Below, one piece after another: positions 1 through 7,172 of a DNA stretch of 15,845 nt (position 1 is its first letter; every line of letters starts with the position of its first letter). The DNA comes from Vampirovibrionales bacterium (lineage in GTDB: Bacteria > Cyanobacteriota > Vampirovibrionia > Vampirovibrionales > JAJTHC01), in the NCBI GenBank assembly GCA_021299615.1, contig JAJTHC010000182.1, positions 1 to 15,845 on the forward strand. Direction: 5' to 3'. A program made the position numbers and the translations under genes. The notes beneath the pieces were generated by a model that ran no database searches, was not told where the DNA came from, and worked only from the letters and a program-made list of their open reading frames with translations.

Positions 1-7
1 ATTCCCC

Positions 8-2449
8 ATGCTAAGCCCCGAAGTCAACGCCGTGTTTGAAACCCTGCTCAAAGGCATCGATGTTGAAAAAAAGCATCGATTCATCAACGTGCAAGGCAAA
101 GAACGTCGCTTTGATGCCTTTGTTCGCCTGCAACTGAAGCTCGTCATCAAGCACGTCCTCGACGAAGACGGCATCCCGAAACTGCTGATGCAGTTTCAAC
201 GCTACGATATGATGGATCTCCCCCTGCGGATGCATGCCGTCGATGCCCTCGAACATTTCTGCCACGTCATGCTTAAGCCCCCGACGAAAAAAACGGCGAC
301 GATTGATGATGAAAACGTCTCCGCTGGGCAACAGTCTTTGGCGAAAATCAAAGGCATTGGTCCGAAATTAGAGGCGATGCTCCGAAGCTTGGGCTTGTCT
401 ACGGTGGAAGACGTCTTGCGATATGCCCCCCGTCAGTACATTGACTATCAGCAACGCAAAAAACTCGCAGATGTCATGGAAGGCGAATACGTGAGCCTGA
501 TTGCCACCATTAAACGAGTGGAATCGCACGATTTAAAAAGCGGCAAACTCATCGTTTTGCGGTTTTTATTTCAAGATGATAGCGGGAAAGCCAGCTCACA
601 ACGTTTTTTCAGCACCCGTCAACGAGCCATGCTTGAAAGCGTGAAATCCAAGTTCCCCAAAGGCACGGAAGTCCTGATTAGCGGTAAAGTCAAGTGGGAC
701 AGCTTCAATCACTGCCCCCAACTCGACAACGCTGAAATGCAAACCTTGAGCTATGAAGACGGCGACGAATCCCCCATGCTGGGGCATGGTGCGACGACCG
801 TCTTGCCTGTGTATCCGTTGACGCAAGGGTTAAATCTGAAAAGCTTGCGTCGATGCATTCAAAACGCCCTCGACACCTTTAGTGCCGAAATCCCCGATGC
901 CTTGCCTGAAGCGATCCGCCAGCAACACCAGCTCATGGGCGTGCATGAAGCCTTTCATAGTCTGCATTTCCCCATAAGTCTAGCGATCGCCGAAAAAGCC
1001 AAGCATCGCTTTGGCTTTGAAGAATTGTTCCTGTTACAACTGCGTTTGGCGTTGATGCGTTACACCTATAAACATGAAATCCACGGGCAGAGCATTCATG
1101 TGAAGCCCGATGGCTTGGTGCATCAGTTTTTGGAAAGCCTGCCGTATCAGCTCACCAAGGCACAAGCCCGATCGTTCCAAGAAGTCTGCGACGATTTGGC
1201 GTCTCCCTTGCCGATGAACCGCCTCCTGCATGGGGATGTCGGTAGTGGTAAGACGGTGGTGGCGATGCTCACCCTGTTGGTGGCGATCGAAAATGGCTTT
1301 CAGGGGGCGTTCATGGCTCCAACAGAAATCCTCGCCGAACAGCACTATCAAGGATGCGTTGAAATGCTAGCTCCCTTGGGGATTAAAACGGCGTTATTGG
1401 TGGGTAAACTCGGGGCGAAAGCCAAGCGAGAGGTCTTGCAATCGCTCGCCAATGGGCAGATTCATTTGGTGGTGGGGACGCACGCCCTCATTCAAAAAAG
1501 CGTCGAGTTTCACCGCCTAGGGGTTGTCGTGGTGGATGAACAGCATCGATTTGGCGTCAAACAACGGCTCGCCCTCCGTAATAAGGGGGTGGACGATCAA
1601 ATGCCTGAACTGCTTTCTATGACGGCAACGCCCATTCCTCGCACGCTTGCCATGACGATGCACGGCGACTTGGATGTTTCCGTGCTGGATGAGTTGCCCC
1701 CCGGTCGCTCGCCGATTTTGACCCGTCTCTTAAGCAATAGCCATCGTAAGGAAGCGTATGATCTGATTGAAACGCAGTTGGTCTATGGTCGTCAAGCCTA
1801 TATCGTCTTTCCCTTGATTGATGAAAGCGAAAGCTTGAGTGCCAAAGCGGCTTCCGCTGAATATGAACGTTTACGGACGGAAGTCTTTCAGCATCGGCGT
1901 GTGGGGCTCATGCACGGCAAGCTCAAGACGGAAGAAAAAGATGCCGTCATGCACGCCTTTGTGCAAGGCGACTTGGATATTTTGGTTTCCACGACCGTGG
2001 TAGAAGTTGGCGTAAACGTGCCGAATGCGAGTGTCATGCTGATTGAAAATGCGGAGCGTTTTGGGCTGGCCCAGCTTCACCAGTTACGAGGGCGTGTGGG
2101 TCGTGCGGAACATCAAAGTTACTGCGTCTTGATTGCTCAACAAAAGAACGAAGAAACGACCAAACGCCTTGAAATTATGGAAGAAACCAGCAACGGTTTT
2201 GTGATTGCCGAGCATGATCTCGCCATTCGAGGGCCGGGGGATTATGTGGGCTTGCGTCAAAGTGGCTTGCCCGAACTGCAATTTGCCAACTTGGTGGACG
2301 ATTACGAGTTATTGGCTCAAGCACGCCAAACGGCGTTCGAGTGGGTGGAGCGTTTGGGCGTGGAGGGGCTTCAACAGGAGCATCCGATTTTGTGGGAAAA
2401 ACTGCGTCAGGGGTCATCGGAAGAAGTCAAGCTACTGTCTTCTGGCTGA
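8..2449 (+). CDS. recG: ATP-dependent DNA helicase RecG
   Basis: RecG remodels stalled replication forks and branch-migrates Holliday junctions and D-loops in recombinational repair. Seen: a helix-hairpin-helix-like start of the conserved part (IKGIGPKLEAML, about residue 113 on), an OB-fold wedge region at about 150-260, Walker A GDVGSGKT (409-416, K415), DEQH box (510-513), motif III TATP (539-542), motif VI QLHQLRGRVGR (689-699) and the RecG-specific TRG region starting EHDLAIRGPGD (735-745). At 813 residues it is longer than the roughly 690-residue E. coli protein. The extra 110 or so N-terminal residues resemble the extension of cyanobacterial RecG. ATG at 8 is the first visible start, but only seven bases precede it with no in-frame stop, so the true start could lie outside the window. 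GC content is visibly higher than in the next gene, and the stop is followed within 4 bp by a repeat element. Confidence 0.95.
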   Translation: MLSPEVNAVFETLLKGIDVEKKHRFINVQGKERRFDAFVRLQLKLVIKHVLDEDGIPKLLMQFQRYDMMDLPLRMHAVDALEHFCHVMLKPPTKKTATIDDENVSAGQQSLAKIKGIGPKLEAMLRSLGLSTVEDVLRYAPRQYIDYQQRKKLADVMEGEYVSLIATIKRVESHDLKSGKLIVLRFLFQDDSGKASSQRFFSTRQRAMLESVKSKFPKGTEVLISGKVKWDSFNHCPQLDNAEMQTLSYEDGDESPMLGHGATTVLPVYPLTQGLNLKSLRRCIQNALDTFSAEIPDALPEAIRQQHQLMGVHEAFHSLHFPISLAIAEKAKHRFGFEELFLLQLRLALMRYTYKHEIHGQSIHVKPDGLVHQFLESLPYQLTKAQARSFQEVCDDLASPLPMNRLLHGDVGSGKTVVAMLTLLVAIENGFQGAFMAPTEILAEQHYQGCVEMLAPLGIKTALLVGKLGAKAKREVLQSLANGQIHLVVGTHALIQKSVEFHRLGVVVVDEQHRFGVKQRLALRNKGVDDQMPELLSMTATPIPRTLAMTMHGDLDVSVLDELPPGRSPILTRLLSNSHRKEAYDLIETQLVYGRQAYIVFPLIDESESLSAKAASAEYERLRTEVFQHRRVGLMHGKLKTEEKDAVMHAFVQGDLDILVSTTVVEVGVNVPNASVMLIENAERFGLAQLHQLRGRVGRAEHQSYCVLIAQQKNEETTKRLEIMEETSNGFVIAEHDLAIRGPGDYVGLRQSGLPELQFANLVDDYELLAQARQTAFEWVERLGVEGLQQEHPILWEKLRQGSSEEVKLLSSG

Positions 2450-2452
2450 TTT

Positions 2453-2600
2453 ATACCATTTCTTAGTTTAAATAGCGTCTGGCGTCTTCGTTGTCGCTAC
2501 GATTCTCGATGTGCTTATGTAGGTCTGTCTACACCTCACACATCTGCGAGTCTAGGCTCCTAGGATCCACCTATACGCTATTCAATCTAAGAAATGGTAT
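2453..2600. repeat. 148-bp terminal-inverted-repeat element, copy R1
   Basis: The ends form a 26-bp inverted repeat with 24 matches: ATACCATTTCTTAG at 2453-2466 against its exact complement at 2587-2600, continued inward by ATAGCGT. An inner stem pairs CTC-GATGTG with CACATC-tgc-GAG, and an apical GTAG/CTAC hairpin has loop ACAGAC (read on the minus strand). The element lies between the recG stop and the HEPN-gene promoter. The reverse complement of its core is almost identical to 6790-6847. No coding potential was seen. It resembles a MITE or a REP-like structured repeat; whether it is mobile is unknown. Confidence 0.85.
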
Positions 2601-2621
2601 TATGAAAGTGCTGCACAAGTC

Positions 2622-2652
2622 TTGACAAGACATCAATACTTTGTAATAATAT
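2622..2652 (+). promoter_or_regulatory. Sigma70-type promoter of the hairpin RNA / HEPN gene
   Basis: A perfect -35 TTGACA (2622-2627) is followed at 16-17 bp by TAATAA/AATAAT within TGTAATAATAT (2642-2652). The exact -10 register is ambiguous. The predicted start, near 2657, is directly before the hairpin at 2659-2707. It lies just outside repeat R1, so the repeat was probably inserted upstream of it. Confidence 0.65.
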
Positions 2653-2658
2653 AGGGAG

Positions 2659-2707
2659 CAATGTAGCTGCCTCACCTCTCGAAGAAGTGCCCATTGGTGG
2701 CTACTTG
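2659..2707 (+). ncRNA. Putative structured leader or small RNA upstream of the HEPN gene
   Basis: The 5' end of the predicted transcript folds into one long hairpin. CAA (bulged T) GTAGCTGCC (2659-2671) pairs with GGTGGCTACTTG (2696-2707), allowing two G-U pairs. Inside, CAC-C-UCU pairs with AGA-A-GUG around a CGA loop. The T-rich tract TTGTGTTTTATAGGCTTTTT follows, so termination or attenuation could release a short RNA of about 55-60 nt, with read-through into the gene. No Rfam family could be assigned by eye. The alternative is a plain 5'-UTR hairpin. Confidence 0.4.
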
Positions 2708-2740
2708 TGTTTTATAGGCTTTTTGGAAGACTTTTTGCGT

Positions 2741-3451
2741 ATGTCCTTGGTGGTTAAGGCGGAATCTTTAGAAAATCTCTATGGACGTTTTTATTGTGAA
2801 GAAGCGATCAATTGCTATCAAAATAAGCACCTTCAAAACCCTTTAACTCAAGAAGAGATAGGGCGTTTATTTGAACAAAATGAAGCCTTACGTCGTATTT
2901 TGTTCGATGCCCTTATGCGGATTGAGGCTTCTTATAGTGCTTTATTGATTCGTTTAATGGATGAGTATGCAAGGAAGCATCCACAAGGTTATGGCAACCC
3001 TGATTTTTGGTATCGGAAAACCGACTTTTCAAGCCTCCGTTTTGAAGATTTACAAGAAAATATCAAAGCTTACAAGTTGTTGGCATTTCAAAGCTTTGGC
3101 ACACTTGTCGCCATACATCGCAAGACTCCTGAAGGAGTGAAAAAATCTATCGTAAGATACATTCAACTACCTAAAAAACATTACAAAGGATGGCAAGCAC
3201 TTGATTTATTTAAATCTTTCGTCGGTTTACGAAATTATGTAACGCATAACCGTTGGTTAATTCGAGAAGAATACAAGCATAAACCCTTAGGCTACGATCC
3301 TTCTTGTCAACAGTCGCAACTTGGGAAATATGTGGAATGGATTCAGCACGTTTTAAACCGTTTAGATCCTTCAAGTGCGATACGTTTTCAAAGATCCATT
3401 TCAGAACTCAAAAAAGCCCTACCTGATGCCGTTGTGACGCTTTACTTCTAG
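2741..3451 (+). CDS. Abi_2-like (AbiD/AbiF-type) HEPN-domain protein
   Basis: Members of the Abi_2 group act in abortive phage infection or as RNA-cleaving toxins. Seen: a helix resembling the family's conserved early segment (EALRRILFDALMRIEAS), SFGTLV, and near the C-terminus LRNYVTHNRW, which fits the HEPN RNase motif R-X4-H (R164 and H169 in this numbering). The protein is 236 residues, typical for the family, though the usual N-terminal GYYRLSGY-like motif is not clear. I chose ATG 2741 because GGAAG lies 11 bp upstream. A GTG at 2687 would add 18 residues, but it sits inside the leader hairpin and has a poor ribosome site. The gene is visibly more AT-rich than recG and stands alone with its own promoter, suggesting acquisition. 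It is convergent with the next gene, with 17 bp between stops. Family assignment is fairly sure; the biological target is unknown. Confidence 0.75.
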   Translation: MSLVVKAESLENLYGRFYCEEAINCYQNKHLQNPLTQEEIGRLFEQNEALRRILFDALMRIEASYSALLIRLMDEYARKHPQGYGNPDFWYRKTDFSSLRFEDLQENIKAYKLLAFQSFGTLVAIHRKTPEGVKKSIVRYIQLPKKHYKGWQALDLFKSFVGLRNYVTHNRWLIREEYKHKPLGYDPSCQQSQLGKYVEWIQHVLNRLDPSSAIRFQRSISELKKALPDAVVTLYF

Positions 3452-3468
3452 CCTTGATTGTGGTCGTC

Positions 3469-5109
3469 CTAACCCTTCGGCGTGTCGGTCGCCTTCTTGC
3501 GAGGCTTGGTCGTTTTGCTCGTGCTTTTCGTGGTCGATTTCGGCTTGGCTTCTGCCGTTGACTTACTCAAGCCCTTCGCCGATGTCGTTTCTTTAGAACT
3601 CTTCGTTTTTTTATCTTCAGCACCAGCTTTTTTCGCACTGGCTTTGCGAGGCTTCTTCAGTGTTTCTCCCACTTTGGCTAGCGTTTCTTCGCACGATGTG
3701 GCATCCGCTCCAATGGCAGGCTTCACAAGGTCGTTCATAAACTCAAGGGCATCTAAGACCTTTTGCTTCGCCTGTTCTTTGGCAACTCGCACTTCAGGAG
3801 CTTCCGTAACACGAGCAATCAAGGCATCGATTTCGTCGGCGGTTAACGCCAAATCACGCTTGTTAGGCTGAATCAAGGGTGGATCCGAATTGTTAAACAA
3901 CGCTAAGCCACGAGCCAGTTTTTCTTCGGGGGTAGCATCGTGGGGAATGGCGTCGACATCCACACCCGAATAAATCAACGAAAGAATACTATTAACTTTT
4001 TCATCCGCTTTTTCGGTTTGAGACGGATTAAGCACGTCTTCAATCAAGGCGTGACGCTCCGCTTCCGAAAGTTCAAAAGGTCCTAGAGTTTCACGTTTTT
4101 TCTTGGGGGTCTCTTCAGGCAAGGGTTCAAAAGAAACGGTTTTTTTCATAAGTACTTCACTTTCTTGAGGGGTTGTTTCTTTAGTATGAACGATTTCAGT
4201 GTCTAAGTGGTTGGAAGAAGTAAAAATATCGTCTGAAGGGTTTTCTTCTTCTATGACCAGTTCTTCTTCGGCATAAGAAGCTTTTTCTACAGTGCTTTCT
4301 TTTAGGCTTGCAGTCGCTTCTATGACGGATTCTTCAATCGCAGGCGTTTCAACGTCCTGTTCGGGTACGATAACTTCTTCAGGCGCTTCTTCAGGTGTGC
4401 TGAGCAGTAAGACTAAGAAACGTCCGATGCGTTTAATACGAGGCGTTAAGCTGTTTGGGACGGCTTCTTGCAGGGCGGCAAGTCTCGCCATTTCAGGATC
4501 CAGCTCCACACGCTGAAGCACTTCGTCTTGAATATCCGCATGGGGGGTGTAGTAGTGGTCTTCTAATTCACCCACTTCTTGTAAAGCTTGATTAAGCATA
4601 GCTTCTGCTAGCTTTTCTTCTTCTAAAACGGCTTTACGTTCCGCCTTACGCTGTTGCCCCTGTAATTCAAAATCACTTAAGCTTTTGTCAAAAACCAGCT
4701 TGATTAAAGTATGCACTTCAATACGACTTTGAGCCGTCGATGTAAAATCGCCGTCGCCAGAATGTTGACGGGACAAGTTGTCTAAGGCTTGTAAGCATAA
4801 TAAAAGACGTTGCCCCACTAAAGCACGCCCCTGTTCATTTAAGCCCATGACTTCGTTTAAGGCACGAGACACCAGCGAATGATGTGCCTTGTTCTGCATG
4901 AATTGCTTAAGACGTTTAAGCCCTAGGGTACTGGAATCTTCGTCAGTGGGAAGGGCTTCATATTCTTCAAAAGCCAATTCCTTGGCATAGGTATAAAGTT
5001 GCTTGCCCACCAGTTCTTGAATATAATCTGGCAATGGCTTCAGAAGATTTAAGGATCGATTAAGTGTTGGGTATTTAGCGTACCATGCTTGGTTTTCATT
5101 AGACATCAT
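3469..5109 (-). CDS. Acidic protein with lysine-rich histone-H1-like tail, function unknown
   Basis: I do not recognise this protein. From the ATG at 5109 it has 546 residues. The N-terminal half (from SNENQAWYAKYPTLN) is predominantly helical-looking and charged. Then comes a long Glu/Thr/Val-rich low-complexity stretch, a second ordered-looking segment (LGPFELSEAERHALIEDV, then LALTADEIDALIARV), and a C-terminal tail of about 60 residues dominated by Lys, Ser, Thr and Ala with PRKK and KPKS motifs. Such tails bind DNA or RNA in histone-H1-like bacterial proteins; that is inference only here. No membrane segment or signal peptide is visible. An in-frame GTG at 5172 extends the frame, but its only Shine-Dalgarno-like bases touch the start codon, so ATG 5109 or 5106 is preferred. 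The gene has a recognisable promoter with an upstream TTGTAACAAAAA box and is divergent from the regulator gene at 5469. Confidence 0.75.
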   Translation of the reverse strand: MMSNENQAWYAKYPTLNRSLNLLKPLPDYIQELVGKQLYTYAKELAFEEYEALPTDEDSSTLGLKRLKQFMQNKAHHSLVSRALNEVMGLNEQGRALVGQRLLLCLQALDNLSRQHSGDGDFTSTAQSRIEVHTLIKLVFDKSLSDFELQGQQRKAERKAVLEEEKLAEAMLNQALQEVGELEDHYYTPHADIQDEVLQRVELDPEMARLAALQEAVPNSLTPRIKRIGRFLVLLLSTPEEAPEEVIVPEQDVETPAIEESVIEATASLKESTVEKASYAEEELVIEEENPSDDIFTSSNHLDTEIVHTKETTPQESEVLMKKTVSFEPLPEETPKKKRETLGPFELSEAERHALIEDVLNPSQTEKADEKVNSILSLIYSGVDVDAIPHDATPEEKLARGLALFNNSDPPLIQPNKRDLALTADEIDALIARVTEAPEVRVAKEQAKQKVLDALEFMNDLVKPAIGADATSCEETLAKVGETLKKPRKASAKKAGAEDKKTKSSKETTSAKGLSKSTAEAKPKSTTKSTSKTTKPRKKATDTPKG

Positions 5110-5195
5110 GTTTGGGGGACTTTCAGTAGGCTTGCCTCTTATACACGGTACTTCAGCTTCGAATGAAAGCACCCTCGTCTTTAAGAGACTCCCCT

Positions 5196-5250
5196 ATATT
5201 AAGGAAGAAATCTTTACGAAAGTCCTGATTGTTTTTATTTGTAACAAAAA
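5196..5250 (-). promoter_or_regulatory. Promoter with TTGTWACAAAAA box, upstream of the 546-aa protein
   Basis: Read on the minus strand: -10 TAATAT (5201-5196), a 17-bp spacer, then a poor -35 GACTTT (5224-5219). Fourteen bp further upstream is the box, TTGTAACAAAAA on the plus strand at 5239-5250. The weak -35 with a well-placed upstream site suggests activator dependence. The same box and spacing recur at 10139-10150 and 15742-15753. Confidence 0.5.
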
Positions 5251-5307
5251 TTAAAGTTTGTCTTGCCTTTGCCGAAAGGTAAATTATGTTACAACAATTA
5301 AAACAAT
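5228..5307. other. Nested palindrome in the divergent intergenic region
   Basis: Three nested inverted pairs share one centre: ATTGTTTT (5228-5235) with AAAACAAT (5300-5307), TGTAACA (5240-5246) with TGTTACA (5287-5293), and CCTTT (5266-5270) with AAAGG (5275-5279). The space lies between the divergent 546-aa and four-winged-helix genes. It could be a two-site operator forming a loop. A further small hairpin TAGAGA/TCTCTA lies at 5345-5375 in the likely leader of the plus-strand gene. Confidence 0.5.
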
Positions 5308-5468
5308 AGCACACTTCAAACGGATGCTTGTTTTAATACTAATATAGAGACTTCTCGATAAGAAATATCTCTCTACAGGCATTTCATTCAAGACTTTCAT
5401 TTCTCACAGGTAACATACTCAGACATTTTAGACATATACGTATCTCATAAGGACATAAGGATTTTAGA

Positions 5469-6692
5469 ATGACCAAGAACACCCAAACGCAGACGCAGAA
5501 AAAAACGACGTCCGCATTAGTCAACGGCACAATAACAAAAGCAGGCGTTCCTGCCCTTATTGCCCCACAAGTCAAAGGGGCTTTTACGTCGAACCGTCTG
5601 TTGCATCAACAAGTTTTGGAAAGCGTCACGTCTGATTCACCGTTGCGTTTAACGTTAGAAGATTTACCCAACCCGTTGACGCTAAAAGCAGGTGTGGGTA
5701 AAGATGCCCAAATCGCTGAATGGTTGACCACATGGATTAAAGCTGGTTTTGCGTCTGGGGATTTAAATGAAAATCACTTGCTTCCTTTGAAAAAGGATTT
5801 GTCCGACTATATAGGCGTGAGTGTGGGAACCGTGCAGAATGCCATTCGCTTTGTGGAAGATGAAGGCTGGGTGGAATCCAAGCAACGCATCGGCACCTTG
5901 CTTAGAAATGCCAGCCAAACTCAAGACGAACAACGCATTCGCAAGCAAACCTCTAAGCGAGACCAAACCGTTTTAGCCATTCAGCAGTACATTGTTAATG
6001 AAGGCATTGCTGTTAATGCTTTATTACCTTCAAGCCGTGAAATGGCGAAAATCATTCAAGCGGCGCCCAATACGACTCGTTTAGCCATGGAGTTTTTAGC
6101 CCATGAAGGCGTGCTTGAAGCCATGGGTAATCGTGGGAAAAAGCCGAACTGGACGTTGAAGCGTCTGCCCGATGTAGAAAATGTCGGCAATGATTTTGCG
6201 TCGATTCAGACGGATACCTTGATTGATCAAATCGAACGTGACCTAAAGGCGATGATTTCGGATCGCTATGAAGTCAACGACAAATTGCCACCGCATCAAG
6301 AATTGGCGACCCTATTCAAGGTTTCGATTAAAACCGTGCATGACGCCATGCAACGTTTGGCGGAACAAGGCATGATTCATTCCAAGCGTGGACGCTACGG
6401 CACTTATGTGACTCGTTTGCCGTTGCATTTTATTTCGTTGAATACGATGGAAGCCTTGTTCGTGCCTGCGGAACAGCACATTGATTTGTACGATTATGAA
6501 AAGGCTTACCAAGCTTTGGATAAAAAATTAACGGCATCGTTTAAAAGTGGCGATCAATTGCCGAATGTGAATGAGTTAGCGACAGATATTGGCGTTACGG
6601 TGAATTCGGTGCGTCGTGGGTTAAAGCAACTCCAAGACGAAGGTCGTGTGACGTTCAAGCGTGGTCGCTTTGGTGGAGCCATCGTCGTTTAA
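5469..6692 (+). CDS. DNA-binding protein with four tandem GntR-type winged helices
   Basis: After a polar tail of about 75 residues, four segments each read like a GntR winged helix: about 79-146 (LPLKKDLSDYIGVSVGTVQNAI, wing SKQRIGT), 165-230 (LPSSREMAKIIQAAPNTTRLAM), 250-316 (LPPHQELATLFKVSIKTVHDAM, wing SKRGRYGTYV) and 343-407 (LPNVNELATDIGVTVNSVRRGL, wing FKRGRFGGAIV). The second is the most divergent. Ordinary GntR regulators have one such domain followed by an effector-binding domain, which is absent: the protein ends at the fourth wing. It may be a ligand-independent or architectural DNA-binding protein recognising a long or repeated site. ATAAGGA lies about 10 bp before the ATG, giving a good ribosome site. 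It is divergent from the 546-aa protein and followed by a strong terminator. Domain assignment is confident; targets are unknown. Confidence 0.85.
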   Translation: MTKNTQTQTQKKTTSALVNGTITKAGVPALIAPQVKGAFTSNRLLHQQVLESVTSDSPLRLTLEDLPNPLTLKAGVGKDAQIAEWLTTWIKAGFASGDLNENHLLPLKKDLSDYIGVSVGTVQNAIRFVEDEGWVESKQRIGTLLRNASQTQDEQRIRKQTSKRDQTVLAIQQYIVNEGIAVNALLPSSREMAKIIQAAPNTTRLAMEFLAHEGVLEAMGNRGKKPNWTLKRLPDVENVGNDFASIQTDTLIDQIERDLKAMISDRYEVNDKLPPHQELATLFKVSIKTVHDAMQRLAEQGMIHSKRGRYGTYVTRLPLHFISLNTMEALFVPAEQHIDLYDYEKAYQALDKKLTASFKSGDQLPNVNELATDIGVTVNSVRRGLKQLQDEGRVTFKRGRFGGAIVV

Positions 6693-6712
6693 GCGATCGA
6701 TCAAGCATATTT

Positions 6713-6750
6713 AAAAAAAGGGGAAGCTTTACAAAGCTTCCCCTTTTTTT
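6713..6750 (+). terminator. Rho-independent terminator after the four-winged-helix gene
   Basis: A7 GGGGAAGCTTT (6713-6730) is the complement of AAAGCTTCCCC T7 (6733-6750). This near-perfect hairpin with a T-run on either strand can work in both directions. It starts 20 bp after the stop codon, and repeat R2 begins directly at its end. Confidence 0.93.
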
Positions 6751-6899
6751 ATAGCCAAGTTTAGAGTTTTCTGTACAGTAGGCTATTCTAGGAGCCTAGA
6801 CTCGCAGATGTGTGAGGTGTACAGAGACGACCATAAGCACATCGAGAACCCGAGCAACAACGAAGACGCCAGACGCTATTTAATCGTTTAATTGGTATA
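6751..6899. repeat. 149-bp terminal-inverted-repeat element, copy R2
   Basis: The core 6790-6847 (CTAGGAGCCTAGACTCGCAG onwards) and the part 6858-6880 are almost identical to the reverse complement of R1, so R2 is inverted relative to R1. The ends are ATAGCCAA and TTGGTAT, an imperfect inverted repeat different in sequence from the R1 ends. The apical hairpin is degraded compared with R1 and R3, so this copy may be decaying. Confidence 0.75.
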
Positions 6900-7043
6900 G
6901 TGTTTTAAAGAGTTTTCCGTACTTAGGCTAGACGAGGAACCTAGATTATTTTGTGAAGAAGTGTAGATAGACCTACATAAAGAACAAAATAATCGTAGCG
7001 ACAAAGTATAGACACTGTAGGGGAAATTATTTAAAACACTATA
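6896..7043. repeat. 148-bp terminal-inverted-repeat element, copy R3
   Basis: The perfect 14-bp ends are TATAGTGTTTTAAA (6896-6909) and its complement (7030-7043). An inner perfect 10-bp stem is ATTATTTTGT with ACAAAATAAT. The apical hairpin GTAG-ATAGAC-CTAC and the segment AATCGTAGCGACAA match R1 in the R2 orientation. It shares the TATA at 6896-6899 with the end of R2. Overall length and layout equal R1, although both stems differ in sequence. Confidence 0.75.
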
Positions 7044-7172
7044 GACCGCCTATGGCGGTTAGGCGACACAAAGCCCCCCAAGCACCAGCGTTAAAAGGAA
7101 CAGAAAACCCCCATTCTTCAAACATAACAAGGGTTAGGCATTTTGATTAGGAAGCATAAAACACTATATCCA
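7044..7172. other. Intergenic remnant between repeat R3 and the protease gene
   Basis: It contains a small hairpin ACCGCC-TAT-GGCGGT near 7046-7060 and a second copy of the R3 end word AAAACACTATA at 7158-7168 (first at 7033-7043). A 19-bp word at 7140-7158 recurs with two differences at 15818-15836. No gene or clear terminator is seen. It may be a further degraded repeat. Confidence 0.4.

Noticed and set aside
2687..2740. GTG start for the HEPN protein
   Set aside because: It lies inside the leader hairpin with a weak ribosome site; ATG 2741 has GGAAG well placed. Not fully excluded.
3482..4516. Plus-strand frames opposite the 546-aa gene
   Set aside because: Shadows of the minus-strand gene: Ser/Val-rich translations of its Lys/Glu codons, with no ribosome sites.
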